From Cocleimonas sp. (GTDB lineage: Bacteria > Pseudomonadota > Gammaproteobacteria > Thiotrichales > Thiotrichaceae), in the NCBI GenBank assembly GCA_021647365.1, contig JAKIUW010000004.1:62001-126000 (forward strand): 64,000 bases of DNA, read 5' to 3'. Below the pieces are notes generated by a model. That model ran no database searches. It saw nothing but the letters and a program-made list of their open reading frames with translations, and was not told the DNA's origin. Within the stretch, counting starts at the first letter, position 1. The number at the start of each line of letters is the position of its first letter. Positions 44,073 to 51,680 of the stretch are shown here, piece after piece. The translations under genes were made by a program, and so were the position numbers.

Positions 44073-44243
44073 GTTATGATATTGTCATCCGAGATAGGGC
44101 TTTATCGTACTATATTTTTACCGCATTAACGCTAGTATCATAATAATTAATTAGTGAATGCGCAAAAAGAATCAGATAATCGTTTACACTTTTATCTATT
44201 TTATCGTTTTCTACACTATTAGAAACACAGGGTTTTGGGGATC

Positions 44244-45674
44244 ATGGCTATTAAAAAATACACTAACGCAACAGCGTCGACGCTGGTTGCTACTCTTTTC
44301 TTATGGGCTGGATTTTCTACTCCTGCTGTCGCAAATGATCAAGAGCTACAAAAAATAGCGAGAGAGCTTGGGGTATTGCGCCATGCTCCTGTTACACCAG
44401 TACCCGCTAGGCAAATCAATAGACAGCCCCAGCAAAGACAAGTTCAACAATATCAATCTGTAAAGCAAGACCCTTATGCCGCAAAACGTAGGCAAATCCA
44501 TCTACAAAATATTGCACGGAAAAAGGCATATCATGCAAGGCTAGCTCAGCAACAACGCTCAAAACACCAAAATACGCAAACACAAAAAACACAACAGCAA
44601 AATAGACATGGGAATGTTTGGAACCGCTTATACCAAGGTTTCAAAATAAGAAATTACAACCACCAGCCTAAAGTAAAACGCTTTACAGCAGAGTTTTCAA
44701 GAAACCCAAAAAGAATACAACAACTTGCTGATCGTTCTTCAAAATATCTCTACATGGTCGTTAACGAGCTTAACCGCCGTAATATGCCAACAGAGTTGGC
44801 ATTACTACCTTTTGTTGAAAGCGCTTATCGTAACCAAGCTTACTCACATGCAGGTGCTGCTGGCATGTGGCAGTTTATTCCTGCTACAGGTCGTCGTTAT
44901 GGGCTTCAACAAACACGCAGCTACGATGCACGCCTTGATCCTTATAAAGCAACCAAAGCCGCGCTTGATTACTTACAAAAACTCAATAGAGAATTTCATG
45001 GTGACTGGTTACTTTCTTTGGCCGCTTATAATGCGGGAGAGTATCGTGTCCAACGAGAAATAAATAAAAATCGTGCGCGCGGAAGACGTACAGATTACTG
45101 GAGCTTGGATCTACCTAGGGAGACTAAGCAATACGTGCCACGTTTATTGGCATTTAAAGAGATATTCCGCAATCCTCGTCACTTTCGTGTTCAGCTAAGA
45201 GGCATTCCGAATACACATGCTTTAACTGAAATCCAGGTTAATAAACCTGTTGATTTGAGAAGAGCCGCAATGGTTGCGGGGCTACCAGCTGATACACTAT
45301 CTTCATTGAATTCTGGGTTTTTACACGGCATTACCACACCACGTTTATCAAACCGGATTATTGTCCCAAGACAATATGCAGGTCGTTTAAGCCAGGTCAT
45401 CCAGAAGCTTCCACCCGCAAGAGATGTTCAGCACATTGCCGCTAGAAAATACTATAAAACCAAGCGTTCAAAAAAACGTACACGTCGTAGTAAACGCGCT
45501 CGTTATGTTTATCACAAAGTTAGATCTGGCGATAATTTATACCGCATTGCACTAAAACACGGCATCTCGGTTAAGAAGCTTAAGCGCTTGAATAACCTTC
45601 GTAATAATAAAATCAAGCCTGGAAAACGTTTAAAGATAGCTTCTAGCTCACGCACAAAGAAGCATCTTTCTTAA
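44244..45674 (+). CDS. mltD: Membrane-bound lytic murein transglycosylase D
   Basis: A 476-residue periplasmic or outer-membrane enzyme that cleaves glycan strands to anhydromuropeptides. Signal peptide (TLVATLFLWAGFSTPAVA), a Gln/Arg-rich linker, the SLT domain with catalytic Glu in LLPFVESAYRNQAYSHAGAA and GMWQFIPATGRRYGL, and a C-terminal LysM motif YHKVRSGDNLYRIALKHGIS. No lipobox, unlike E. coli MltD; only one clear LysM. The ATG has GGGG seven bases upstream. Confidence 0.92.
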   Translation: MAIKKYTNATASTLVATLFLWAGFSTPAVANDQELQKIARELGVLRHAPVTPVPARQINRQPQQRQVQQYQSVKQDPYAAKRRQIHLQNIARKKAYHARLAQQQRSKHQNTQTQKTQQQNRHGNVWNRLYQGFKIRNYNHQPKVKRFTAEFSRNPKRIQQLADRSSKYLYMVVNELNRRNMPTELALLPFVESAYRNQAYSHAGAAGMWQFIPATGRRYGLQQTRSYDARLDPYKATKAALDYLQKLNREFHGDWLLSLAAYNAGEYRVQREINKNRARGRRTDYWSLDLPRETKQYVPRLLAFKEIFRNPRHFRVQLRGIPNTHALTEIQVNKPVDLRRAAMVAGLPADTLSSLNSGFLHGITTPRLSNRIIVPRQYAGRLSQVIQKLPPARDVQHIAARKYYKTKRSKKRTRRSKRARYVYHKVRSGDNLYRIALKHGISVKKLKRLNNLRNNKIKPGKRLKIASSSRTKKHLS

Positions 45675-45696
45675 ACTTTTTCTTGTAGCAGAATTT

Positions 45697-45726
45697 AAAA
45701 AAACCACCAACTCAGGTGGTTTTTTT
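45697..45726 (+). terminator. Intrinsic terminator of mltD
   Basis: ACCACC (45703-45708) pairs with GGTGGT (45715-45720) around AACTCA, preceded by A6 and followed by T6. Bidirectional in form; just 16 bases before the ygfA start. Confidence 0.85.
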
Positions 45727-45742
45727 ATGTCATAATTTTTTA

Positions 45743-46366
45743 ATGCAAAGCCCAACTACAAACAAAGATAAAATTAGAAAGCCACTATTGGCTTTGCGTG
45801 CACAATTATCAAAATCAGAGCAACAAGAAAAGTCTGCCAAAATAGTGGAGCACATCAAACAATCAAATGTTTTCATGCAATCTAAAAAGATTGCTTTTTA
45901 CCACGCAGTTCGTGGCGAGGCAGACCCAAAAGGCTTATTTAATAGCATTAGTAACAGTAATGATAACCAGCAGTTCTATCTACCTTTACTCTCTTCTGAT
46001 AAGAATCAGGGCTTGGTATTTGCGCCAATTGATCAAAATACCCAATACAAGAACAATGCCTTTTCAATACCAGAACCCATCGTTGAGACACATGCATTAT
46101 TGGATGCGAAAGAACTCGATTTAGTTATCATGCCGCTTTTAGGCTTTGACCTTACAGGGAGTCGTTTAGGTATGGGGGGCGGTTATTATGATCGTTGCTT
46201 TGCTTTCAAACAGTCACAACCTAAAAAACCTGTACTGATGGGATTTGCTTACGACTTCCAACAACTTGATGAAATTAATGCTGAGCCATGGGATATTAGC
46301 TTGGATATGATTGCAACAGAGGGTAATTTAAGAGTTATAGAAGCACACCCCCCCACTTTTACATGA
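45743..46366 (+). CDS. ygfA: 5-formyltetrahydrofolate cyclo-ligase
   Basis: ATP-dependent enzyme that returns 5-formyl-THF to the folate pool. The 207-residue protein has IRKPLLALRAQLS near the start, YHAVRGEADPKGLF, and GSRLGMGGGYYDRCF as ATP/folate motifs. The last residues EAHPPTFT and the TGA stop are encoded by a C-tract repeat that has replaced the original end. Start chosen at the ATG after the mltD terminator. No 6S RNA is visible in the short upstream gap. Confidence 0.9.
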   Translation: MQSPTTNKDKIRKPLLALRAQLSKSEQQEKSAKIVEHIKQSNVFMQSKKIAFYHAVRGEADPKGLFNSISNSNDNQQFYLPLLSSDKNQGLVFAPIDQNTQYKNNAFSIPEPIVETHALLDAKELDLVIMPLLGFDLTGSRLGMGGGYYDRCFAFKQSQPKKPVLMGFAYDFQQLDEINAEPWDISLDMIATEGNLRVIEAHPPTFT

Positions 46367-46370
46367 TCAA
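46341..46370 (+). repeat. C-tract repeat, copy 12 (inside the ygfA 3' end)
   Basis: AAGCACACCCCCCC, AC, TTTTACATGATC. The ACA-TGA of the repeat is the last codon and stop of ygfA. It is the only copy that overlaps coding sequence. It is convergent with the lipoprotein gene at 46384. Confidence 0.85.
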
Positions 46371-46383
46371 TTTAGTTCCTGTA

Positions 46384-47052
46384 TCAGATTGCTTTTCCAG
46401 AGTGTCCTGAGTTCAGCTGTCCATCAACGGGTGGTTGATGCGGTTTAAATTGTTGCTTGAATTCTTGCTTAATCTCCTCTTTAAGCATATCAATACCATC
46501 TCTAAATAAAGGACTGGAGAATTCTTTCTTAAGCTCTTGCGTGCCTTCTTCCAGCGCCCTTCCTACCTCACCCATTGACTCAGAGAGTGACTTATCTAGC
46601 TCTTTGATACCTTCTTGCATAAAACCGTTTAACTGGTCAAATACATTGTCTATGGTGTGCTTAACAACAGAGTTTAAGGTTTTCTTCACATCAACAAGCC
46701 AACCCTTATCCGTTTTTACCAAGATGGTTACACCAGGCACTTTAAAGCCAGACTTACCTTGCTTTTGGGTATACAAAACTGTGGCAACTTCCGCGCGCGT
46801 TTCACCTAGCATAACCTCGCCCAGCTCATAACGCTCTGGATGTAACTTTTGTGTTTTTAGATATTTAAGATAATCGACAGTATCCCACGTAGAAAGCCCT
46901 TTTGCGGATTCCATATCACGCTTCTGAACAGCCTCCCAAAACTGTTCACTCACACCTTTGGGGCTATCGGGTTGGGAACAGCCACCAACACCTGTCGTAA
47001 TAATAACTAAACTAATAAGTAAGATGAAAAAGTGTGCTATTTTAGTTTTCAT
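46384..47052 (-). CDS. Hypothetical lipoprotein
   Basis: A 222-residue protein. Lipoprotein signal with GGC (Cys about 25), then a small alpha/beta domain resembling DUF4878-type NTF2-like folds (SEQFWEAVQKRDMESAKGLS; TILVKTDKGWLVDVKKTLNS), followed by a long amphipathic helix rich in Glu and Lys (about 135-205) that may form a coiled coil. Function unknown. Downstream of mtaB. Confidence 0.65.
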   Translation of the reverse strand: MKTKIAHFFILLISLVIITTGVGGCSQPDSPKGVSEQFWEAVQKRDMESAKGLSTWDTVDYLKYLKTQKLHPERYELGEVMLGETRAEVATVLYTQKQGKSGFKVPGVTILVKTDKGWLVDVKKTLNSVVKHTIDNVFDQLNGFMQEGIKELDKSLSESMGEVGRALEEGTQELKKEFSSPLFRDGIDMLKEEIKQEFKQQFKPHQPPVDGQLNSGHSGKAI

Positions 47053-47070
47053 AATGTATCCCGACGACAG

Positions 47071-47100
47071 AAAACACCCTGTAAAAGTAGGGGGGTGTCT
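47071..47100 (-). repeat. C-tract repeat, copy 13 (short-hairpin form)
   Basis: Plus strand AAAACACCCTGTAAAAG, TA, G6, TGTCT. ACACCC (47074-47079) can pair with GGGTGT near the right end. TAC subtype. Lies between the mtaB 3' end and the lipoprotein gene start. Confidence 0.75.
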
Positions 47101-47126
47101 ATCCTTAATCAGAGTCTCCTCACCTG

Positions 47127-48419
47127 TTACAACGAATAGATTACTTTTAATATGCCTCTATTTTCAGAAAAATCAATAAGCTGAGCTTTTTTAATCTGGC
47201 TTTCTAATAAGACCGTATTACTTACAATAGTTTCAACTTTACAAAAATTTGGCGTGTAGCCTGAATAACGTACCTGCCCTTCCCCTGCTGTCTTTTGGCT
47301 TTCCCACAATACTTCAACCGTATTATTTAACTGAGCCTGGTGAAAACTTGTCTTTAACTTAGCGGCCAATAGATGCATTTCTTGGCTACGTGATTTTTTT
47401 ACATCATTGTTGATTTGATTGGAAAGACCCGCTGCTTTTGTACCTTCACGTGATGAATAGGAAAAAATATGAATATGCCCAAAACCAATCGCTTCTACTG
47501 TTTCTAAGCTTTGTTGCCACTCTTTTTCAGTTTCCCCAGGGAACCCTACAATAATATCAGTGGTTACATTAAAATCAGGAATAGCATTTCGTGCTTGTCG
47601 AACCAAATTTGAAAAGTCAGCAATCTTACAACGTCGTGACATCCTTCTTAAAACTGAATCTGCTCCGCTTTGCAAAGGCAAATGCATATGTGGCATTAAA
47701 CGATGATTTTCAAATAAACTAAAAAATGATTCTGGTAAATCCCATGGCTCTACTGATGCAAAACGTATTCGCGGCATATCGGTATCATCCAACAACGCTT
47801 TTACCAATAAGAATAAAGAAGAGTCATTGTCGCTACCATAACCTCCAACATGCACACCTGTTAAGACAATCTCTTGAATACCCTGCTGATGTAAGATATT
47901 TACTTCATCAACTATGTCGGCGAGTGCGCGACTACGCTCTTCTCCACGAGCAACGGTCACTATGCAATAAGTACAACGATAACGACAACCATCTTGTATT
48001 TTGATAAAAGCACGCTGTTTTCCTCGTTGGAACAAAGATGACTCATCTGAATCCATTGCTATCAACGGCATCGTGTTTGCAGAAAATGCTTCCATTACTT
48101 TTTGTGGTAGCGCATCTTTGTGGTGATTGTTGACAACAAGATCTACCCCAAGACGCGTAGCAACCTCTTCTTCCTCCAGAGTTGCATAACAGCCACTCAC
48201 AACCAACTTTGATTGAGGGTTTTCCCGATGCAAACGATTCATTAATTTGCGTGATTTTTTTGTTGCTTCAGTCGTTACCGCACATGTATTTAAAACCACC
48301 ACATCCGCTTCACTTGCGTCTTTAATAACACGATGACCTTCACGGGAGAATGCACTCGACCATTGCTCTAGCTCCGCTTCATTCAAACGGCATCCCAAAG
48401 CTTTTAAGTGAATTTTCAT
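47127..48419 (-). CDS. mtaB: tRNA t6A37 methylthiotransferase MtaB
   Basis: Radical-SAM enzyme of the MiaB/RimO family that makes ms2t6A37 in tRNAs reading ANN codons. The 430-residue protein starts MKIHLKALGCRLNEAELEQW; cluster cysteines are in LGCRLN, LNTCAVT and VSGCYA, the radical-SAM CRYRCTYC follows near 143-150, and the TRAM-like end is degenerate. GCRLNEAE and TCAVTTEA are MtaB-type. Paralogue of rimO at the window start. Confidence 0.9.
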   Translation of the reverse strand: MKIHLKALGCRLNEAELEQWSSAFSREGHRVIKDASEADVVVLNTCAVTTEATKKSRKLMNRLHRENPQSKLVVSGCYATLEEEEVATRLGVDLVVNNHHKDALPQKVMEAFSANTMPLIAMDSDESSLFQRGKQRAFIKIQDGCRYRCTYCIVTVARGEERSRALADIVDEVNILHQQGIQEIVLTGVHVGGYGSDNDSSLFLLVKALLDDTDMPRIRFASVEPWDLPESFFSLFENHRLMPHMHLPLQSGADSVLRRMSRRCKIADFSNLVRQARNAIPDFNVTTDIIVGFPGETEKEWQQSLETVEAIGFGHIHIFSYSSREGTKAAGLSNQINNDVKKSRSQEMHLLAAKLKTSFHQAQLNNTVEVLWESQKTAGEGQVRYSGYTPNFCKVETIVSNTVLLESQIKKAQLIDFSENRGILKVIYSL

Positions 48420-48462
48420 CGTATGGCTACCTAAAAGAATCTATTTATTATAAGAGTATAGT

Positions 48463-48496
48463 AAAAAAGCCATATTATCGATCAAGATAATATGGC
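48463..48496 (-). terminator. Intrinsic terminator of ppiD
   Basis: GCCATATTATC (48469-48479) pairs perfectly with 48486-48496, loop of six; A6 on the left gives U6 in the minus-strand RNA. A single C-tract arm follows at once on the ppiD side. Confidence 0.85.
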
Positions 48497-48522
48497 CATG
48501 TAAAACTAGGGGGGTGTGCTTC
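48497..48522 (-). repeat. C-tract repeat, copy 14 (single arm)
   Basis: CATGTAAAACTAGGGGGG, TGTGCTT. TAG subtype, 24 bases after the ppiD stop and abutting the intrinsic terminator. Confidence 0.8.
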
Positions 48523-48545
48523 CAGTTAGCTAATATGCATACACA

Positions 48546-50459
48546 CTACTGTAAGTTTTCAGGGAATAACGTAACTTCAGCCTTTTCACGTAATGCTTTT
48601 AGTAACGCTGTACTTTCACGTGCGCTCAGTGATTGGGTGAAACGTTGCTGTAAAGCTGTATCTAGTTCTGCTTTACCATCTTTCACATCCAGCAAGCCTA
48701 TTAAAACATAATCACCTTCTGGCAAAATTGCGTTATCAAAGGTTTTCTTATCTTCTTGCGGCTTCTGCATACTGAAGACTTTGCCAACTAAAACTGGAGG
48801 TAGTTTCCTATCAGTACGTTTTAAATCAGCTACTTTTTCAACTTTATCTGCTTTACCACCAACAGTTTCAACTGCAGGCCATTCACCTGAAGCTTGAATT
48901 GCTTTTAAAGCCTTTTCACCTTTTTCGATCAAAAGCTTTCTTAACTTTTGATCTGCTAGGCTCACCTTAATTTCATCACTCACATCTGATTGAGGCTTTT
49001 GCTCGGGTAATTTGTGCTCTTTCAAACGGATAATGGCAACGCTACTCGCATCAATCTCTATTAACTCTGAGTTTTTACCCTGTTTTAATACATCATCACT
49101 AAAAACAGTACTTAAAATTTTGGGTGATGAAAATAAACTTTTTGGCGTTGGAGCAGCGCCACGCTCAACCCAATCAGAGGTTTCAACTTTTAACCCTACA
49201 GCATCGGCAACGGAGTCTAAGCTCCCTTCACTTTCAAAAGCCAACGTTTGCATTTTATCTGAGTTTTCTAAAAACAGTTTTTCAGCTTCATCTCTACGGT
49301 AAGCTTTTTCAATTTCAGCTTTAACCTCTTCAAATGTTTTCTGCTTTGCTTCTACAACATCCAACAGCTTGATAATTTCAAAACCTGCTTCAGTTTGTAC
49401 AACTTCTGAAAACTCGCCCTTCTTTAATGCGAAAGCTGCTTTTTCAAATAATGGGCCCATATCGCCCTTAACAATCATGCCAATTTCACCACCATTTTTA
49501 GCAGATACTGAGTCATCAGAATTATTCACGGCAAAATCTTCAAATACTTTTGTGCCATCTTTAAGTTGATCATAAAGTAATTGCGCTTTTTCTTGTGCCT
49601 TTTTTTCTGCATCCGCACCATCTTTATCGTCAATTTTAATTAAAACATGGGACAACTTACGTTGCTCAGGGTCAACATATCTATCGGCATTCTCATCATA
49701 AGATGCTTGTAGAACTTCATCATTTACTTCTACACTATTGGCAAGATCATCTTGTTTTAGTAAAACATAACTCAATTTCAATTTTTCAGCTGTCTTGAAG
49801 TTTGTTAAATTCTTATCGTAATAAGTCTTAATCTCTTCGTCTGCTATTTTAATCTCTGATGCGAAGTCAGACTTTTTAAAAGTGTAAGTCTCTACATTTC
49901 TTGTTTGATTCTGTAACTGCTGGTATCGCGTAAGTTCAGTTGTTGGTAAAAATGCTGCTTTGTTAATTCCCTGAGAAAACTGCTGATTAGAAATCGAATC
50001 TCTAACTGCCGACTCGTAATTAGATTTATTTCGACGTTGTGAACTCAATACTTGCTCATACGTTGCCGCATCGAATACTCCATCTTTTTGAAACTGTGGA
50101 TTTTCAGAGAGATAATCATAAATTTCTTGGTTACTTGCTCTATAGCCACCTGCTTCTGCTTCTTGACGCAACAGCGTCGCATTTACAATTTGCTCAAGCG
50201 CTTGTTCTTTAATAGTGTTATCACTGAAACCTGGTGGTAATTTGCCACCAAACATTTGGGTTAAACGCTGGCGTTGTTGCAGCACACTACTTTGCACCTG
50301 CTGTGCTGGTATTTCTTCGCCGTTAACAATGGCGGCAGGAGCTGAAGCACCACCATCTAAATAAGAGCCAATACCAACCAAGGCAAATGCTAGTACAATA
50401 AGCCCCACAATTCCGTATGCAACACAACCTTTAGCATTATCATTAATATTCTGTAACAT
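48546..50459 (-). CDS. ppiD: Periplasmic folding chaperone PpiD
   Basis: A 637-residue membrane-anchored SurA-like chaperone acting near the Sec translocon. N-terminal anchor GIVGLIVLAFALVGIGSYL (about 16-34), SurA_N helices (about 35-180), a parvulin-type prolyl isomerase domain (KLSHVLIKIDD through GFEIIKLLDV, about 270-370), and a second helical and parvulin-like part. hupB-ppiD is the usual E. coli order; here they are separated by the apr genes. Confidence 0.93.
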   Translation of the reverse strand: MLQNINDNAKGCVAYGIVGLIVLAFALVGIGSYLDGGASAPAAIVNGEEIPAQQVQSSVLQQRQRLTQMFGGKLPPGFSDNTIKEQALEQIVNATLLRQEAEAGGYRASNQEIYDYLSENPQFQKDGVFDAATYEQVLSSQRRNKSNYESAVRDSISNQQFSQGINKAAFLPTTELTRYQQLQNQTRNVETYTFKKSDFASEIKIADEEIKTYYDKNLTNFKTAEKLKLSYVLLKQDDLANSVEVNDEVLQASYDENADRYVDPEQRKLSHVLIKIDDKDGADAEKKAQEKAQLLYDQLKDGTKVFEDFAVNNSDDSVSAKNGGEIGMIVKGDMGPLFEKAAFALKKGEFSEVVQTEAGFEIIKLLDVVEAKQKTFEEVKAEIEKAYRRDEAEKLFLENSDKMQTLAFESEGSLDSVADAVGLKVETSDWVERGAAPTPKSLFSSPKILSTVFSDDVLKQGKNSELIEIDASSVAIIRLKEHKLPEQKPQSDVSDEIKVSLADQKLRKLLIEKGEKALKAIQASGEWPAVETVGGKADKVEKVADLKRTDRKLPPVLVGKVFSMQKPQEDKKTFDNAILPEGDYVLIGLLDVKDGKAELDTALQQRFTQSLSARESTALLKALREKAEVTLFPENLQ

Positions 50460-50635
50460 AATTTCTCTTTAATAAACATTGAAAACACACGAAACCAAAA
50501 GAAACTCCGTGAATTAGATTAATCTAGCGAAAACCCTATTACACTAGAAAACAAGCGGCACATAATACCTTAAATGATATTAACTTTGTAGTAGTCAATT
50601 CCTGTATAACGATATCTAAACTCTTTAAAATAATG

Positions 50636-51142
50636 TTAATTATTAAGAATATCATCTAAATCAGGATCTGCCCCTACCTTGCCACCAATAGCAACTTCTT
50701 CATCACTTGCATCACGTATAGATAGTACTTCTAGCTTAAAAATAACTTCTCTTCCGCAAAGAGGGTTATTACCATCTACCGTCACTGAGGTCTCATCGAC
50801 TCTTGTAACAATAAAATTCTTTGGTTCACCTTTTGAGTTTTCCATAGAAATTGTCAGACCAACCTCCTGATATTCTTCAGGGACATTTTCAATGCGATCC
50901 GTAAAAACCAAGTTTTCATCTCTAGGGCCGTACAGTAAATCGCAATCGATAGGCACCTCAACAACATCACCTACGGCCTTGCCATCTAACTCTGTCATCG
51001 CTTCGGGTGATAAAGCCGTTTCTTCAGACCCGTGAACATAACCAATTGGATATTCAACATGGGTAAGAACTTCCCCCGTTTTCTTATCGATTGTTTTGTA
51101 GTTTAGTTCTACATACTTATTTCTTTGTATTGTTTCTTTCAT
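50636..51142 (-). CDS. FKBP-type peptidyl-prolyl isomerase (SlyD-like)
   Basis: A 168-residue SlyD-like protein: FKBP fold interrupted by an IF chaperone flap (GYVHGSEETALSPEAMTELDG; VPIDCDLLYGPRDENLVF; VDGNNPLCGREVIFKLEVL). It lacks the His-rich metal-binding tail of E. coli SlyD and ends in an acidic DPDLDDILNN. It sits downstream of aprMBA on the same strand, so it may serve APS reductase maturation; this is inference. Confidence 0.85.
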   Translation of the reverse strand: MKETIQRNKYVELNYKTIDKKTGEVLTHVEYPIGYVHGSEETALSPEAMTELDGKAVGDVVEVPIDCDLLYGPRDENLVFTDRIENVPEEYQEVGLTISMENSKGEPKNFIVTRVDETSVTVDGNNPLCGREVIFKLEVLSIRDASDEEVAIGGKVGADPDLDDILNN

Positions 51143-51243
51143 GATCTTTTTATTCGCTATAAAGCTATTTGAAAATAATGTTCTTTGTGCAGCTCTTAAA
51201 AAGTAGTTTATTAAAACTACTTTTTAATTCTTAGACGCGAGTC

Positions 51244-51594
51244 TTAGAAAATTGTCGCGCCAAATATTTTTATCTCATCTTCTTCAAAACCTAAAACTAA
51301 TCGACCTAACCACTCACCGTCCATTTTTTTATTGGTTTGCTTAAAAAGAACTGTAACGTGCTCTCCACGACGAATCATACCAAGGAAATCTCTTTCCTTA
51401 GAAAGATTTTTAGTTAGCTCACTTCTCGCAAATTGTTTACCAATTTCTACTTCGTTTGCCGCAACTTTCATCTGATGAGAAAAATTTCGGGTAAATGCTC
51501 CATAGTTTTTGTTATTAGAATATTTTACAAGATCGTCCCAATAAGGATTTGCGACTTTCAAAATATCTTCATCACTTAATTCAATAATATTCAT
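51244..51594 (-). CDS. Small hypothetical protein downstream of aprA
   Basis: A 116-residue soluble protein: helical N-terminus (SDEDILKVANPYWDDLVKYS), an NTF2-like or cystatin-like arrangement in the rest, with GMIRRGEHVTVLFKQTNKK and MDGEWLGRLVLGFEEDEIK. GGAAAG precedes the ATG. Between the aprA terminator and the FKBP gene, which it may be co-transcribed with. Family not recognised. Confidence 0.6.
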   Translation of the reverse strand: MNIIELSDEDILKVANPYWDDLVKYSNNKNYGAFTRNFSHQMKVAANEVEIGKQFARSELTKNLSKERDFLGMIRRGEHVTVLFKQTNKKMDGEWLGRLVLGFEEDEIKIFGATIF

Positions 51595-51622
51595 AATACT
51601 TTCCGTATATAAGAGTTGCCAT

Positions 51623-51658
51623 AAAAAAAGACCAGCAAATAACTGCTGGCCTTTTTTG
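51623..51658 (-). terminator. Intrinsic terminator of aprMBA
   Basis: CCAGCA (51632-51637) pairs with TGCTGG (51644-51649), extended past one mismatch by G-C and A-T pairs; A7 on the left gives U7 in the minus-strand RNA. About 20 bases after the aprA stop. Confidence 0.8.
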
Positions 51659-51680
51659 TTACATCTAAACTAGCGGTTAA

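Noticed and set aside
44158..44243. Upstream frame and TTG start for mltD
   Set aside because: The ATG at 44244 has a GGGG ribosome site and begins a normal signal peptide; upstream frames give no sensible N-terminus.
45675..45742. Possible 6S RNA before ygfA
   Set aside because: The gap is only 68 bases and is filled by an intrinsic terminator; 6S RNA needs about 180 bases.
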